Shown here: positions 16,806 to 25,634 of the stretch, one piece after another
How the letters are laid out: every line of letters begins with the position of its first letter
Numbering within the stretch: the first letter of the stretch is position 1
Source of the DNA: a virus
DNA: 33,368 nt
IMG/VR virus record: IMGVR_UViG_3300006845_000032
Location: 1-33,368 of that record
Strand: one strand, 5' to 3'
Translations under genes and position numbers: made by a program
The notes under the pieces: generated by a model
What the model saw: only the letters and a program-made list of their open reading frames with translations
Database searches by the model: none
Told to the model about the DNA's origin: nothing

Positions 16806-19800
16806 TGGGAACTGTGATTTCAGATGTTGTGGATGAAGAACCTAAAAACATCATCCGAGATGTTATAGAAGAACCGCCGGGTAACATAATCACTGACTCG
16901 TTCGAGGATAGTGAGCCTGGTCCTCCTGAAGCCTACAATCCAGTTAGTCGTCCCGGAGATGCAGGAGTCTATGAAGCGAAGGATACGGTAGAACTATTTC
17001 CCCCCGAGCAGCCACCGATGGGACAGCCGCCGGGGATGATGTTGAAAGGACAGGGTTTCCTTCCTGGCAATTACCAGCCGTCCCTTCCGGAGTTAGGTGG
17101 AGTTGCAGAAGCTGGAGCCGCGGCAGTCACTGGCTCGCTAGCTGCGATGGGTGGCGGTCTAGCTGCTATGAGTGCAACAGCTCTTTATAAGGCGTCCAGT
17201 ATTCTTCCCTTCGTAGATTGGGGCGAAAGTTCCGCTGCGGATATATTCATGTCTACATATCGGCTATCCGAGCATTTCACCTATCAACCTAGAACTGCCG
17301 AAGGCGAGAAATATCTCGAAAATACTTTTGGTCAAATAGAGCAGCTCGGTACTATGATGGGACAGGAGGCGACAGACTTTGTTGTCGGCCTAGGAACTGT
17401 AGGTGATATAGATCTTACTCCCGGCGCTCAGGGGTGGAGTAAGCTTACGCCAGAACAGTCGAATATGACGCAAGAAGGGCAAGCTGAGCTTGCAGCAACT
17501 GTGGGAGCTGCGGCTCGGCTATTGCCAGATCTTTCGCTAATGCTTCTGGGTGTGAAAGCAGTGGAGGTTGTTGGAAAGGTTAAATCGGCTAGAATCGAGA
17601 AGGGAGTTAAAGGGAAATTGCGAGAAGCCGGCGTGGAAAGTGTAACCGAAACTCCGGTTGGTGAACTGGCAAAGTTCGAAATGCGCTGGACTAGTCTAAA
17701 AGATTTGCCTGTCACTAAGCCACTGATGAACAAAGCACAAATCAACAAGATGGTGAGGGATATCACCGAGGGAAGTCTAGAACCGGATATAGCAGTCGAA
17801 GTAGGGCCCGGCGGTATTCCGGAACTAGTAACCTCCGGAGAGAGAACTCTCCTAGCTTTTAGAGCTATGGAAGAAAAGGGGATGCCAGTTCCTCAAACTA
17901 TCGCGGTTCGGGCGATGCCTCGTAAGTATACCGAAACCGAGGTGGGGGAGATAAACAGACTGGCAGCCAGCAGAACTGGAAAGTTTCTCCGCGATAAGGT
18001 GGCCGAGAAGGAGGGAGCGGAAGCTCTCGGGAAACAGCTATCTCGAGCTGCTACTGTTGCACTGATTGACCAATCCGGGCCAATTAAGAAAGTTCTGAAT
18101 AAGTTTGGCGCGCTGGGAAAGGTTGCTGTTAGACGATTCAACATCGCTGCTGGATCGACTCCACGCTCGCATATGTATTTCCAGGATGCGAGACGAATGA
18201 TCTTTGACACCAGAAGCGCTGATAATCCGGCACTCAGCTGGCGCAGAGATGTAGAATTTAGGGCTGGCGAAACTGCTGAAGCGGTCAGACTTAGTGAACG
18301 TGATCTCTTTAACATGGTAGTCGAGGATCGACAGTTAACCGACTATCGCTACCGCGGAACGACTAGGAAGAAAGACGTTGATCCAGATATTCAGGCAGCT
18401 CGAGCCCGCCTAGCAAAGGTCGAAGAGGCAGTTGGTCGTCCCCGATTTGCAAACATGCTCGAGCGATCTGACGCTTACTTTGAGTCAGTCAAGCGGTCGA
18501 TGGATCGAGCAGTTAAATATGGGATAATGACTAAAGGTCGAGCCAAGCTTATTACTCGAAGAGAGAAGAGTAAACCCGAAGGAGCTTTCAATCCAGAAGA
18601 TTTTGATGTAGCCTTCGACATTGATGAGACTGGCCTGTATAAACCCGACAAAGGACAAGCTCGAGTTCACGATGTTGAGACCAAACTGGCAGAGATAATC
18701 GTTCGGACAGAAAGCAGAATCGCTCGGAACTATCGTGATAATGCACTGTATGATCTGGCTAACAGTGGGGTAGAGGGGATTGGCAAGCTGGTTAAGGAAG
18801 TCAAGAAGAATGAAGAAGGAAAGTTTCCGCAGGCCCCAGAAGGATATACTGCCATCAAACTTAAGGTGAAGGGCAAGACTAAAGTCCTTCACATGGATAA
18901 AACGATGGCCGAGTATTGGAATGGCCCCGATACCACGCTGACAAATAACTGGATTATGAGCACTACTAGGATGCTCGCTGGCAGCTCATTGGTAAAACCT
19001 CTGGCAACTGGCTACAATCCTGGTTTTGCAATTACGAACATGACTGTCGATCTGGTTCATGCATGGCGCACTAGCGAGGTTGGATTTAGCAGCTGGGGGC
19101 CTGTCTATCTGGGTGAGATAATCACCGATTTGGCTGCAACTTTCAAAGATGCTTTCGCCAGGAAAGGAGCCTACCGGCAGTTTGTTGAAGAAGGGGGTGC
19201 AACTGCCTTCTTGACTAGCCAAGGTAAGGGCGTGTTAATGGCAGGTGAGGGCTTATCAGCTCAGATTGCTAGGGAAGTTCGCTCGACTAGAAAACCGTGG
19301 AGACAGAATATAGAGTCCGCTAAGAAGGTGCTTAGCTATGTTAATGAGACGAGCGAAATCTGGGTGAGGCTCGCTATTCGAAATCGTGGACTTAAGAATG
19401 GTATGTCCTCAGAGGAAGCAACCGCAGCTGCTCGAGACTATCTCGATTTCTCTCAAGGTGGAATTGCTACAAAGTATCTGGATAACTGGATTCCCTATCT
19501 GAATGCCAGCACGCAGGGTATGCGTACCGCGTTGAGGGCCTACAAGAACAATCCAAAATCCACCGCTATTAAAGACATGCAGCTGATTGGTCCATATCTA
19601 GCTTGGCAAACCTATCAGTGGTACAAGAATCCTGAATTTATGAACCAGATGACGGCTCAGCAGGATAGAGATTTTGTCAACTTCGAGCTGCCCGGAGCGA
19701 CGTATACCGATCCATCGGGGAACAAACGCCTAGTGTATCTTAAGTTTAAGAAGGATCAATCCATCCTTCCTATGCTTATGATTCCTCAGCTTATGGTGAA

Positions 19801-20827
19801 TAGAGCACTAGGTAATAGGGTTCCGGGGGATAGTGTTCTTAACTATCTGCGAGCTCTTACTCCAATAACTCAGAATCCTTTTCCTCCTACTACTGCTGCT
19901 ATATCTGCGTGGATGTTAAACAAAGATGTATGGAGAGAAGCAGATGCATGGCGAGGAACAGCTGGAAAAGAAACTGGAGTCGGAAAAATCCTTCCTGGAG
20001 CGGAGTTTACTCCAGGAGTTGAACCGCAGGCGCTTGTCGATCTGGGAAAGACTTTTCCTAGCTGGTTCTCACCAGCCCGTGGATATGCAGCTTTGCGGAC
20101 TCTTGCTCCTACTAATAGCTACCTTCAGTTTGGTTGGAATCTTTATAACTATATTGATCACAATCTGAATGGCGATCCAGAAATCAAACGAGAAATAGAT
20201 GATATGCGTGAGCAGAGCTTTCTCGCTTGGCTCTCGCAGAATCCGGCTGGAAATCGTTTCCTAGGATTAACCCACCCAGGGCCGAATACCTATGATCGGA
20301 TGGACGAGGCTTCGATTGAGACGGCAACTCGAGAGAAGCTCTGGGACGATGAGGTTAGAGTAGCTATGAAGAATATGCAGCTAGCTACCTCGGAAACCAA
20401 GAAGAAACAGATAATGGACGATTTGCAAAAGAGTGCAGCTGTTTATGGCCAGCAGACGTTTAGACCCGATCTGCCAGCTAAGATAGTTCTGACGGGTATT
20501 GCCAAAGATGCAGCTCGGCGCGTTCACGCGAGACTGAACGATCCTTATTTGGAAAGCGTAGCTGGACCGCTGTGGTGGTCGGTTTTGTCAGCAACTAGCG
20601 ATCCTGCTATGCGCGCAGATAAATACTTTTGGATCTGGAAAGATGTTGACGCAGATAGGCGCAAGAAGCTGGATAGGATGCTACACGAGGTGGATGCTGC
20701 CGGAGCTATTAGCACAGGTTCTCGAGGCATCTACGATGCAGGATTTGTTCTTAATCTGAATAAACTGAAAAAGCAGTGGGGTACAGATCAAGCGGCAACG
20801 CTCGATCCACCGGATGATGGAGAGTAG
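16805..20827 (+). CDS. Large polyvalent internal virion protein (ParB-like and LPD38-like domains)
   Basis: 1340 aa, by far the longest gene. The N terminus has a short acidic motif repeated three times (VVDEEPKNIIRD, VIEEPPGNIITD, SFEDSEPG), then a Pro-rich linker. Residues about 115-150 are hydrophobic Ala/Gly helices. At about 300-400 a segment (SLKDLPVTKPLMNKAQINKM, then SGERTLLAFRAMEEKGMPVP) has the shape of a ParB-like domain. At about 855-1000 a segment (MSSEEATAAARDYLDFSQGG, WIPYLNASTQGMRTALRAYK) matches the pattern I know for the large polyvalent protein domain LPD38. Such proteins are packed in the capsid and delivered with DNA. No lysozyme or protease motif was recognised. Confident as a virion protein, moderate on domain names. 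Confidence 0.62.
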   Translation: MGTVISDVVDEEPKNIIRDVIEEPPGNIITDSFEDSEPGPPEAYNPVSRPGDAGVYEAKDTVELFPPEQPPMGQPPGMMLKGQGFLPGNYQPSLPELGGVAEAGAAAVTGSLAAMGGGLAAMSATALYKASSILPFVDWGESSAADIFMSTYRLSEHFTYQPRTAEGEKYLENTFGQIEQLGTMMGQEATDFVVGLGTVGDIDLTPGAQGWSKLTPEQSNMTQEGQAELAATVGAAARLLPDLSLMLLGVKAVEVVGKVKSARIEKGVKGKLREAGVESVTETPVGELAKFEMRWTSLKDLPVTKPLMNKAQINKMVRDITEGSLEPDIAVEVGPGGIPELVTSGERTLLAFRAMEEKGMPVPQTIAVRAMPRKYTETEVGEINRLAASRTGKFLRDKVAEKEGAEALGKQLSRAATVALIDQSGPIKKVLNKFGALGKVAVRRFNIAAGSTPRSHMYFQDARRMIFDTRSADNPALSWRRDVEFRAGETAEAVRLSERDLFNMVVEDRQLTDYRYRGTTRKKDVDPDIQAARARLAKVEEAVGRPRFANMLERSDAYFESVKRSMDRAVKYGIMTKGRAKLITRREKSKPEGAFNPEDFDVAFDIDETGLYKPDKGQARVHDVETKLAEIIVRTESRIARNYRDNALYDLANSGVEGIGKLVKEVKKNEEGKFPQAPEGYTAIKLKVKGKTKVLHMDKTMAEYWNGPDTTLTNNWIMSTTRMLAGSSLVKPLATGYNPGFAITNMTVDLVHAWRTSEVGFSSWGPVYLGEIITDLAATFKDAFARKGAYRQFVEEGGATAFLTSQGKGVLMAGEGLSAQIAREVRSTRKPWRQNIESAKKVLSYVNETSEIWVRLAIRNRGLKNGMSSEEATAAARDYLDFSQGGIATKYLDNWIPYLNASTQGMRTALRAYKNNPKSTAIKDMQLIGPYLAWQTYQWYKNPEFMNQMTAQQDRDFVNFELPGATYTDPSGNKRLVYLKFKKDQSILPMLMIPQLMVNRALGNRVPGDSVLNYLRALTPITQNPFPPTTAAISAWMLNKDVWREADAWRGTAGKETGVGKILPGAEFTPGVEPQALVDLGKTFPSWFSPARGYAALRTLAPTNSYLQFGWNLYNYIDHNLNGDPEIKREIDDMREQSFLAWLSQNPAGNRFLGLTHPGPNTYDRMDEASIETATREKLWDDEVRVAMKNMQLATSETKKKQIMDDLQKSAAVYGQQTFRPDLPAKIVLTGIAKDAARRVHARLNDPYLESVAGPLWWSVLSATSDPAMRADKYFWIWKDVDADRRKKLDRMLHEVDAAGAISTGSRGIYDAGFVLNLNKLKKQWGTDQAATLDPPDDGE

Positions 20828-20829
20828 TT

Positions 20830-22767
20830 ATGTTACAGCAAGCAGTTCCGCTAGTTCGTGATACGCCACAAATCCGGTTGTTCGGCAACCTTCAGTGGAC
20901 AAACGTAATCCCGGCTGGATCACAAAGCTTCTCGCCTGAGGAGCAGGCGACTTTAGCCGCCAGCTTTCAAGGGTGGTACCCGACTAACAATCCTAATCCG
21001 AAACCTGTGCCAGCTGAGCTGGATGCGCTACGAGTGCTTAATCCGAATATGCACTTTCATGCGTACCACAATTCTACTGCCACAGCTGCGAATATAGCTA
21101 ATATCCAGGAATGTGAAGGCGATCGTCTGAATATTATCCAGCACTACAAAGAAGGAGTACTGGAAACAGGAATCAACAATTCACCAGCAACTACGACGGT
21201 TCGAGTCACTTCGTTGGGAACCAACGGGATTAAACCATCTGCGGCTGGTTCCGGTGACGTAACAAATAGTCAAGCTGACTATGTCACATGGATAGCTATT
21301 GTGGCACCAGGTCAGCCGCTTTCCAGCGGGGAGGTATGCAAAGTACTTAGTGTCACCGGCACTGCTCCGGTTATTCTAACGGTGGAGCGCGGTCTCGGGG
21401 TGACAAGTCCACAGACTTGGGCGGTCGGTTCGCTGATTTGCTGCCCCATCTATCAGGCTGACAATTGGCCTGGCAGCCCGAATCCGATAGGCTCCTCGCT
21501 AAGATATTCACTAATCCCAGATTCGCCTCAAGTTCTAGCAACTAGCTTCTTCCGTCCTAGATTGGCTAATTTCCTAAATGTCGCCAAAATGGACGGATTC
21601 ATGTTCGATCTGCTAAGCAGCAGTTTCTCTGAAATGCGTAACGCATTTGGGATACAAGTGACTCCGTGGAACTTCAGTGCGAACACATTGCTAACTGAGC
21701 TACAGCGATTGGCTCAGCGTATTACGCAGATGGAAATGATAAAAGCTGCGATGGCAATTGACGCTCCGACAAGACCGTGTCGGATTATGGGCAACAACAT
21801 TAATACGGATTTCGAGACTATCGACGGTGACGGGAGACAGCTATTTACGTCTGGTGCTGTCGAGTTTATGCAATTCGAGGGATTTGCTGCACAGCCGAGT
21901 GGGGGGTTTTTCTCTATTTCGAATTGGCGCAAGAATCTTCGTGATGCAGCGGAGATGATGCAGCAGAACTATGGGACAATAGTATCTTGTAAGCCCAATT
22001 CAACTTATGACCTAGTGCCACAGGAGCGTGACGCCTACAACGCTCGACAGTTCTACGATTATGTGGCAATTGGGCTGATATTCGAGCCAAGTAATCCGAA
22101 GGCTCATGCTAGCTTTAACTTCCTAGTTAATCCCGGCGCAAATCCCTTTGGTCCCGGCAACTGGGTGTTCAACATTCCTGAATGGTGGTACTACGATATT
22201 GGAACGCCGCTTCCGGGGGATCACGCTACTGGAACCGATCATGCAGCTGATAACACAAACGCACTGGACCCTCTAATAGTTGCTGGGACAAACAGCTATG
22301 ACCGTCAGTGGCTGCGAGCGTTCTTTGCTCAGAATCCCACAACTACCCCTGATACTGTTCCAGTTCCTATGCCAGCTGGCCGTCATTGGGCAAGTTTCTC
22401 TGGTGGAGCCGAAGTAACTAGCAAAACACTTCCTGCTAATACAGGGGACGCTTTCTGGTGTTGGGATTTCTCGATTGCTTCTGATGCTCCGGCTGGAACA
22501 AACATCGGAACTGTGGTAGGCACGCATGGGGCAGGAGCCCCATACTCATATGCCATCCAAGGACCTACAGAGTCCTTCACGATTCATTCGGTTTCAGGGA
22601 TTGTGTCCAACCTGGAGGTTATTGAATTTGTGCAACGCGCTCGTTACGTTATTCCCATCCGCATAACGGATAAGGATGGAGTTTCTATTGTGACCGAGCG
22701 CCTGGTTATTACCACTCCGCCAGTTGGTGTCGGAAGCAACCCGCAAACGCGTGTTAGGTATCCGTAA
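20830..22767 (+). CDS. Putative TIM-barrel glycosidase with C-terminal cadherin-like domain
   Basis: 645 aa. Residues about 60-270 have the pattern of hypothetical glycoside hydrolases of the GHL15 type: LRVLNPNMHFHAYHN, then a lineup ending in RLANFLNVAKMDGFMFDLLS, where D and the F-D pair would lie at the barrel's catalytic face; a second barrel half runs to about residue 440. Residues about 550-633 (ASDAPAGTNIGTVVGTHGAG to ITDKDGVSIVTERLVITTPP) read as a cadherin-like beta-sandwich with the DKDG calcium-site motif. I infer a virion enzyme or binding protein acting on host surface polysaccharide, placed last in the structural module. The family is recalled, not searched; a carbohydrate-binding but inactive barrel is the main alternative. 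Confidence 0.55.
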   Translation: MLQQAVPLVRDTPQIRLFGNLQWTNVIPAGSQSFSPEEQATLAASFQGWYPTNNPNPKPVPAELDALRVLNPNMHFHAYHNSTATAANIANIQECEGDRLNIIQHYKEGVLETGINNSPATTTVRVTSLGTNGIKPSAAGSGDVTNSQADYVTWIAIVAPGQPLSSGEVCKVLSVTGTAPVILTVERGLGVTSPQTWAVGSLICCPIYQADNWPGSPNPIGSSLRYSLIPDSPQVLATSFFRPRLANFLNVAKMDGFMFDLLSSSFSEMRNAFGIQVTPWNFSANTLLTELQRLAQRITQMEMIKAAMAIDAPTRPCRIMGNNINTDFETIDGDGRQLFTSGAVEFMQFEGFAAQPSGGFFSISNWRKNLRDAAEMMQQNYGTIVSCKPNSTYDLVPQERDAYNARQFYDYVAIGLIFEPSNPKAHASFNFLVNPGANPFGPGNWVFNIPEWWYYDIGTPLPGDHATGTDHAADNTNALDPLIVAGTNSYDRQWLRAFFAQNPTTTPDTVPVPMPAGRHWASFSGGAEVTSKTLPANTGDAFWCWDFSIASDAPAGTNIGTVVGTHGAGAPYSYAIQGPTESFTIHSVSGIVSNLEVIEFVQRARYVIPIRITDKDGVSIVTERLVITTPPVGVGSNPQTRVRYP

Positions 22768-22913
22768 TGTCCAAGAAAATAACCTGGGGCGGGATTCGAA
22801 AATTCGTCTATAAGGCGATCCACGAAGTTATGAATATGCATCTGGAGTACCCGCCCCCAGCTGGACACGGTATCAATCTGAAAACAGGAAAGCCGAAGAA
22901 GCGCACTAAATAG
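22767..22913 (+). CDS. 48-aa basic protein at the end of the virion module
   Basis: Starts in a TAATG overlap with the upstream stop. Product MSKKITWGGIRKFVYKAIHE, then a Pro-rich joint and a Lys/Arg tail (KTGKPKKRTK). Contains one amphipathic helix; no membrane segment. Not recognised. Its stop TAG (22911-22913) is one end of the 29-bp element that separates it from the convergent helicase gene. Coupling to the upstream gene supports it being real despite its size. Confidence 0.5.
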   Translation: MSKKITWGGIRKFVYKAIHEVMNMHLEYPPPAGHGINLKTGKPKKRTK

Positions 22914-22939
22914 AAATGTTCAAACTCGCAATGTTTCTA
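22911..22939 (-). repeat. 29-bp repeated element, copy 2, between convergent genes
   Basis: Read on the minus strand it begins TAGAAACA, has the core TTGCGAGTTTGAA and ends TTTCTA. Its two ends are the stop codons of the two convergent genes: TAG of the 48-aa plus-strand gene and TAG of the minus-strand helicase gene. The ends pair (TAGAAA/TTTCTA), and on the plus strand a 10-bp stem with two G-U pairs can form around a 9-base loop. There is no other sequence between the two modules. Confidence 0.88.
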
Positions 22940-24136
22940 CGGTCCAGTATACTCGTACACTGCATCACCAGTATGGGGCTGCTCTATCACTCGTATAGCC
23001 CCCATCTTAGCAAGTGTCTCTTGAATCAGGAGCAGGTCGTGATAGTCTACACTGAGATAGAACTCGGCGAGTATCTTCGACCTGCTGACCTGCTTCTTCT
23101 TAACTAGCAATCTAAGAATCTTCTCCGTCACCCCGGCCATCTTATTAGATCCAAAACCACCGAATGCTTTGGGCATCTTCCGTTCGGTTGCTTCCAAAAT
23201 CTTAAGCGCTCGATCTATCGTATCCACTGATATAATAAGGTTATCAGAACGACTAGCAGCCAAGCACATGCATAGCTTACGCAAGTGAGTAGCGCGGCGA
23301 TCACAATAAGCGTAAAAACGGGTGTCTTGGATTGGAAAACGGCCGTTTCGCATCTCTTTATCTTGGACTTCATACCAGCTAATATAGTAGTCCTCAGCGT
23401 CCTCAGCGAACTCATATTCACCAGCCAGAGTGCAAATGCGCTCTAGATCTTCCGTCAAAGCCTTTGACAGAATGATCTCCTTTTGACCATATATTGGCTT
23501 CGCTACAGTCTTTCCCTTCTCTTCTTCAACCACGAATATAATTCGAGAAGTGAAACCGCCTCCGATCGCAGCTTCGGGAAGAATTTCGACCCACCAGTCT
23601 GGTGCAGTCGCTGCAAGAATGTTAAAACACAAGCCCTGGATAGAATCTGTTCCCTGATGCTTTGTTTCATAGGTCCAACTATTCCCACTGTCGTACCAGT
23701 CAGTTAGATCGGCCATAAACTTGGGATTGTTCTTCCCTAGAAACACACTCAACTCCGGACTGACGATCGTCATCGAGCTGTGATACTTTACTATCTTAGT
23801 ATCAGGATCGATGAATGAGTCAGTAGATTGAACCATCTTCCTGATTAGCTGTTCCCGAATGATACACTCGCTCGTGAAGTGAATCGGCATCTTCTCCAGA
23901 ATATCCTTCCCTAATTTCAACGCCGTTCCCTTTCTACACCTTCCAGCAGGACCGACGAGAACGATATACATGTTGGGATAGATGAGTTCCGAGCCCCAGG
24001 CGTGGTATACCCTCCGCTGGAGCGAACTCGCCAGCATAGCTATCCCGATCCATGTGTGATATGAAAGTGGTGGCTCCGTACTCTTCGTGTATTCTATGTA
24101 ACCGCTAAGCCAGTCATTTAGCCTGCGCGTTGCCAT
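22937..24136 (-). CDS. P-loop helicase-like ATPase (DUF3987-like), probable replicative helicase
   Basis: 399 aa, ATG at 24136 with AAGGA eight bases upstream, overlapping the polymerase gene by 23 bases. Residues 62-71 (GPAGRCRKGT) are a Walker A with K69 and T71; residues about 121-134 (SMTIVSPELSVFLG) fit Walker B, with the Glu after S-P; NILAATAPDWW (about 172-182) and GGGFTSR (about 192-198) fit sensor and arginine-finger regions. This order is that of DUF3987-type helicase-like proteins in phage replication modules. No primase or zinc-finger domain is present, so priming must come from elsewhere. Last gene of the minus-strand operon; it ends on the 29-bp element. Helicase activity is inferred from motifs and from its adjacency to polymerase. 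Confidence 0.68.
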   Translation of the reverse strand: MATRRLNDWLSGYIEYTKSTEPPLSYHTWIGIAMLASSLQRRVYHAWGSELIYPNMYIVLVGPAGRCRKGTALKLGKDILEKMPIHFTSECIIREQLIRKMVQSTDSFIDPDTKIVKYHSSMTIVSPELSVFLGKNNPKFMADLTDWYDSGNSWTYETKHQGTDSIQGLCFNILAATAPDWWVEILPEAAIGGGFTSRIIFVVEEEKGKTVAKPIYGQKEIILSKALTEDLERICTLAGEYEFAEDAEDYYISWYEVQDKEMRNGRFPIQDTRFYAYCDRRATHLRKLCMCLAASRSDNLIISVDTIDRALKILEATERKMPKAFGGFGSNKMAGVTEKILRLLVKKKQVSRSKILAEFYLSVDYHDLLLIQETLAKMGAIRVIEQPHTGDAVYEYTGP

Positions 24137-25634
24137 AGAAGGCTTCCTTCATCTCAGATTTCAAAACAGCTAGCTCGGCATCAGCCAGTTTGTCTACATC
24201 CACTTCGGTCATCTGTCCCCAACTAAAACCAATCTTCGTATCGACGGGAATGGTAAAGTCTCGACCGTTCATATGAACTGGGACTAGATGTAAGTCTCGT
24301 CCATACCGCAGACCTTCCATCGACAATCCTTCAACATCCTCCTGCGTGCCAAGCTCGTCATGCACTTGGAACATCAACTCCCAGGTGTCGGTAATATCCG
24401 AACAATCATGGTATACTCTGCGCATTCCCTGATTAAGAACGTCTGCGACCGTACTTTGGGGTGTGAAGGCGTAAGCAGCCTTAAACAGAGGATCTCCCCA
24501 CGGTTGCTTGAAGGTGTAGCTCCTGCCGAACGGGTTAACAAGTGTACGATCACGACCCAGTTGTCGCTTGATTCTCTCGTAATTCTTTCTAATTCCTGGA
24601 TACAGGCTGTGGTAGGACTCAACTGTCCTCTTCGCTTCTTGCTCAGTAACTTCGTTGTCAAGAGCAAACATCTTATACGTTTCATCGTAGTTCAGTCCGT
24701 GGTTGGCCTTCTTCCCTCCTTGTCGCATCGAGCGATTACGAGGTAGCCATTTCGCGTACCGCCCAATATCTGGATGTCTACTCCGAAGCTCTTCAATTTC
24801 TTCCGGATCTGAGGAATGCCCGCATAACTTATGATCCAGACGTATGAGTTCTTCTGGGGCTCCATACATTCCAGCTGCTGTATAAGTGTGTGGATCGCGT
24901 CCCTCCTCAACGACTTTAAGCATATTGTCGTCGCCAGTTTGGTAGGCGACAACGATCCACTCGGCTTGTCGCAAGTCCCGTGCAACAAAGATTTTGCCAT
25001 CGTCAGCCACGACAAATACCCGAAACACTTCGGGTACGTTCTGCATGTTAAGACCAGTCTTAAAAACGGTAGGCGCAGAACTAAATCTTCCGAAGCGGCT
25101 TCCCCTGGGTTTATACTGACAGCGTAGACGACCGTCCTCATCGAACATTACCTCCAAGTAGGTACCCATCAGTTTCTTGCGGGTCCTCCATTCTTGGATT
25201 AACTTCGCCTCATATAACCCTTGACGAGAAGCGCCACCCCTAGCAATCCGAGTCAGCGCTCGATCATCGCAGGTCATCACACTCTCTCCCTTTAGATTCT
25301 TCTTGAAGTAGGGAGGAATGTTCTTCTCGAAGTAGAAGTACTTGATACAATCCTTCGGACTATTCGGATTCAGGTCTCTTCCACAGAGTTCGTGTATACG
25401 CGTTTGCAGGACTTCAATTTCTTTCTCGATTTTAATTTTCGCTGATTTTAGCTTCTCCTTATCAACCCTTACTCCTCGAGTCATCATATACATGAGGGGG
25501 TCATATAGCGACATGGTGAAGTCATAGGTGGCTATCAATCCCTTGGTGACTAGCTCTCCCATGAAGGCATCGTGAGAAACTCGCTGTGCGAGCGCATCCT
25601 TCGCGTTATACTGCAATGTGATTTCGTCTGGCAT
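24114..25634 (-). CDS. Family A DNA polymerase (polymerase domain plus exonuclease motif III)
   Basis: 506 aa. The frame extends to 25661, but ATG at 25634 has AAGGAGGA upstream and shares a base with the previous stop (TAATG). Motif A is around D220 (DLRQAEW), the TxxGRxSSxxPxxQNxP-like region at about 169-201 (FGRFSSAPTVFKTGLNMQNV), the O-helix R304-xxx-K308-xxx-H312 (RQGGKKANHGLNYD), and motif C H425-D426-E427 (QVHDEL). All catalytic carboxylates are present, so it should be active. The residue equivalent to E. coli F762 is His, which is unusual. Residues 9-13 (YNAKD) look like motif III of the 3'-5' exonuclease, whose motifs I and II lie in the upstream gene. No N-terminal 5'-3' exonuclease. 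Confidence 0.93.
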   Translation of the reverse strand: MPDEITLQYNAKDALAQRVSHDAFMGELVTKGLIATYDFTMSLYDPLMYMMTRGVRVDKEKLKSAKIKIEKEIEVLQTRIHELCGRDLNPNSPKDCIKYFYFEKNIPPYFKKNLKGESVMTCDDRALTRIARGGASRQGLYEAKLIQEWRTRKKLMGTYLEVMFDEDGRLRCQYKPRGSRFGRFSSAPTVFKTGLNMQNVPEVFRVFVVADDGKIFVARDLRQAEWIVVAYQTGDDNMLKVVEEGRDPHTYTAAGMYGAPEELIRLDHKLCGHSSDPEEIEELRSRHPDIGRYAKWLPRNRSMRQGGKKANHGLNYDETYKMFALDNEVTEQEAKRTVESYHSLYPGIRKNYERIKRQLGRDRTLVNPFGRSYTFKQPWGDPLFKAAYAFTPQSTVADVLNQGMRRVYHDCSDITDTWELMFQVHDELGTQEDVEGLSMEGLRYGRDLHLVPVHMNGRDFTIPVDTKIGFSWGQMTEVDVDKLADAELAVLKSEMKEAFYGNAQAK

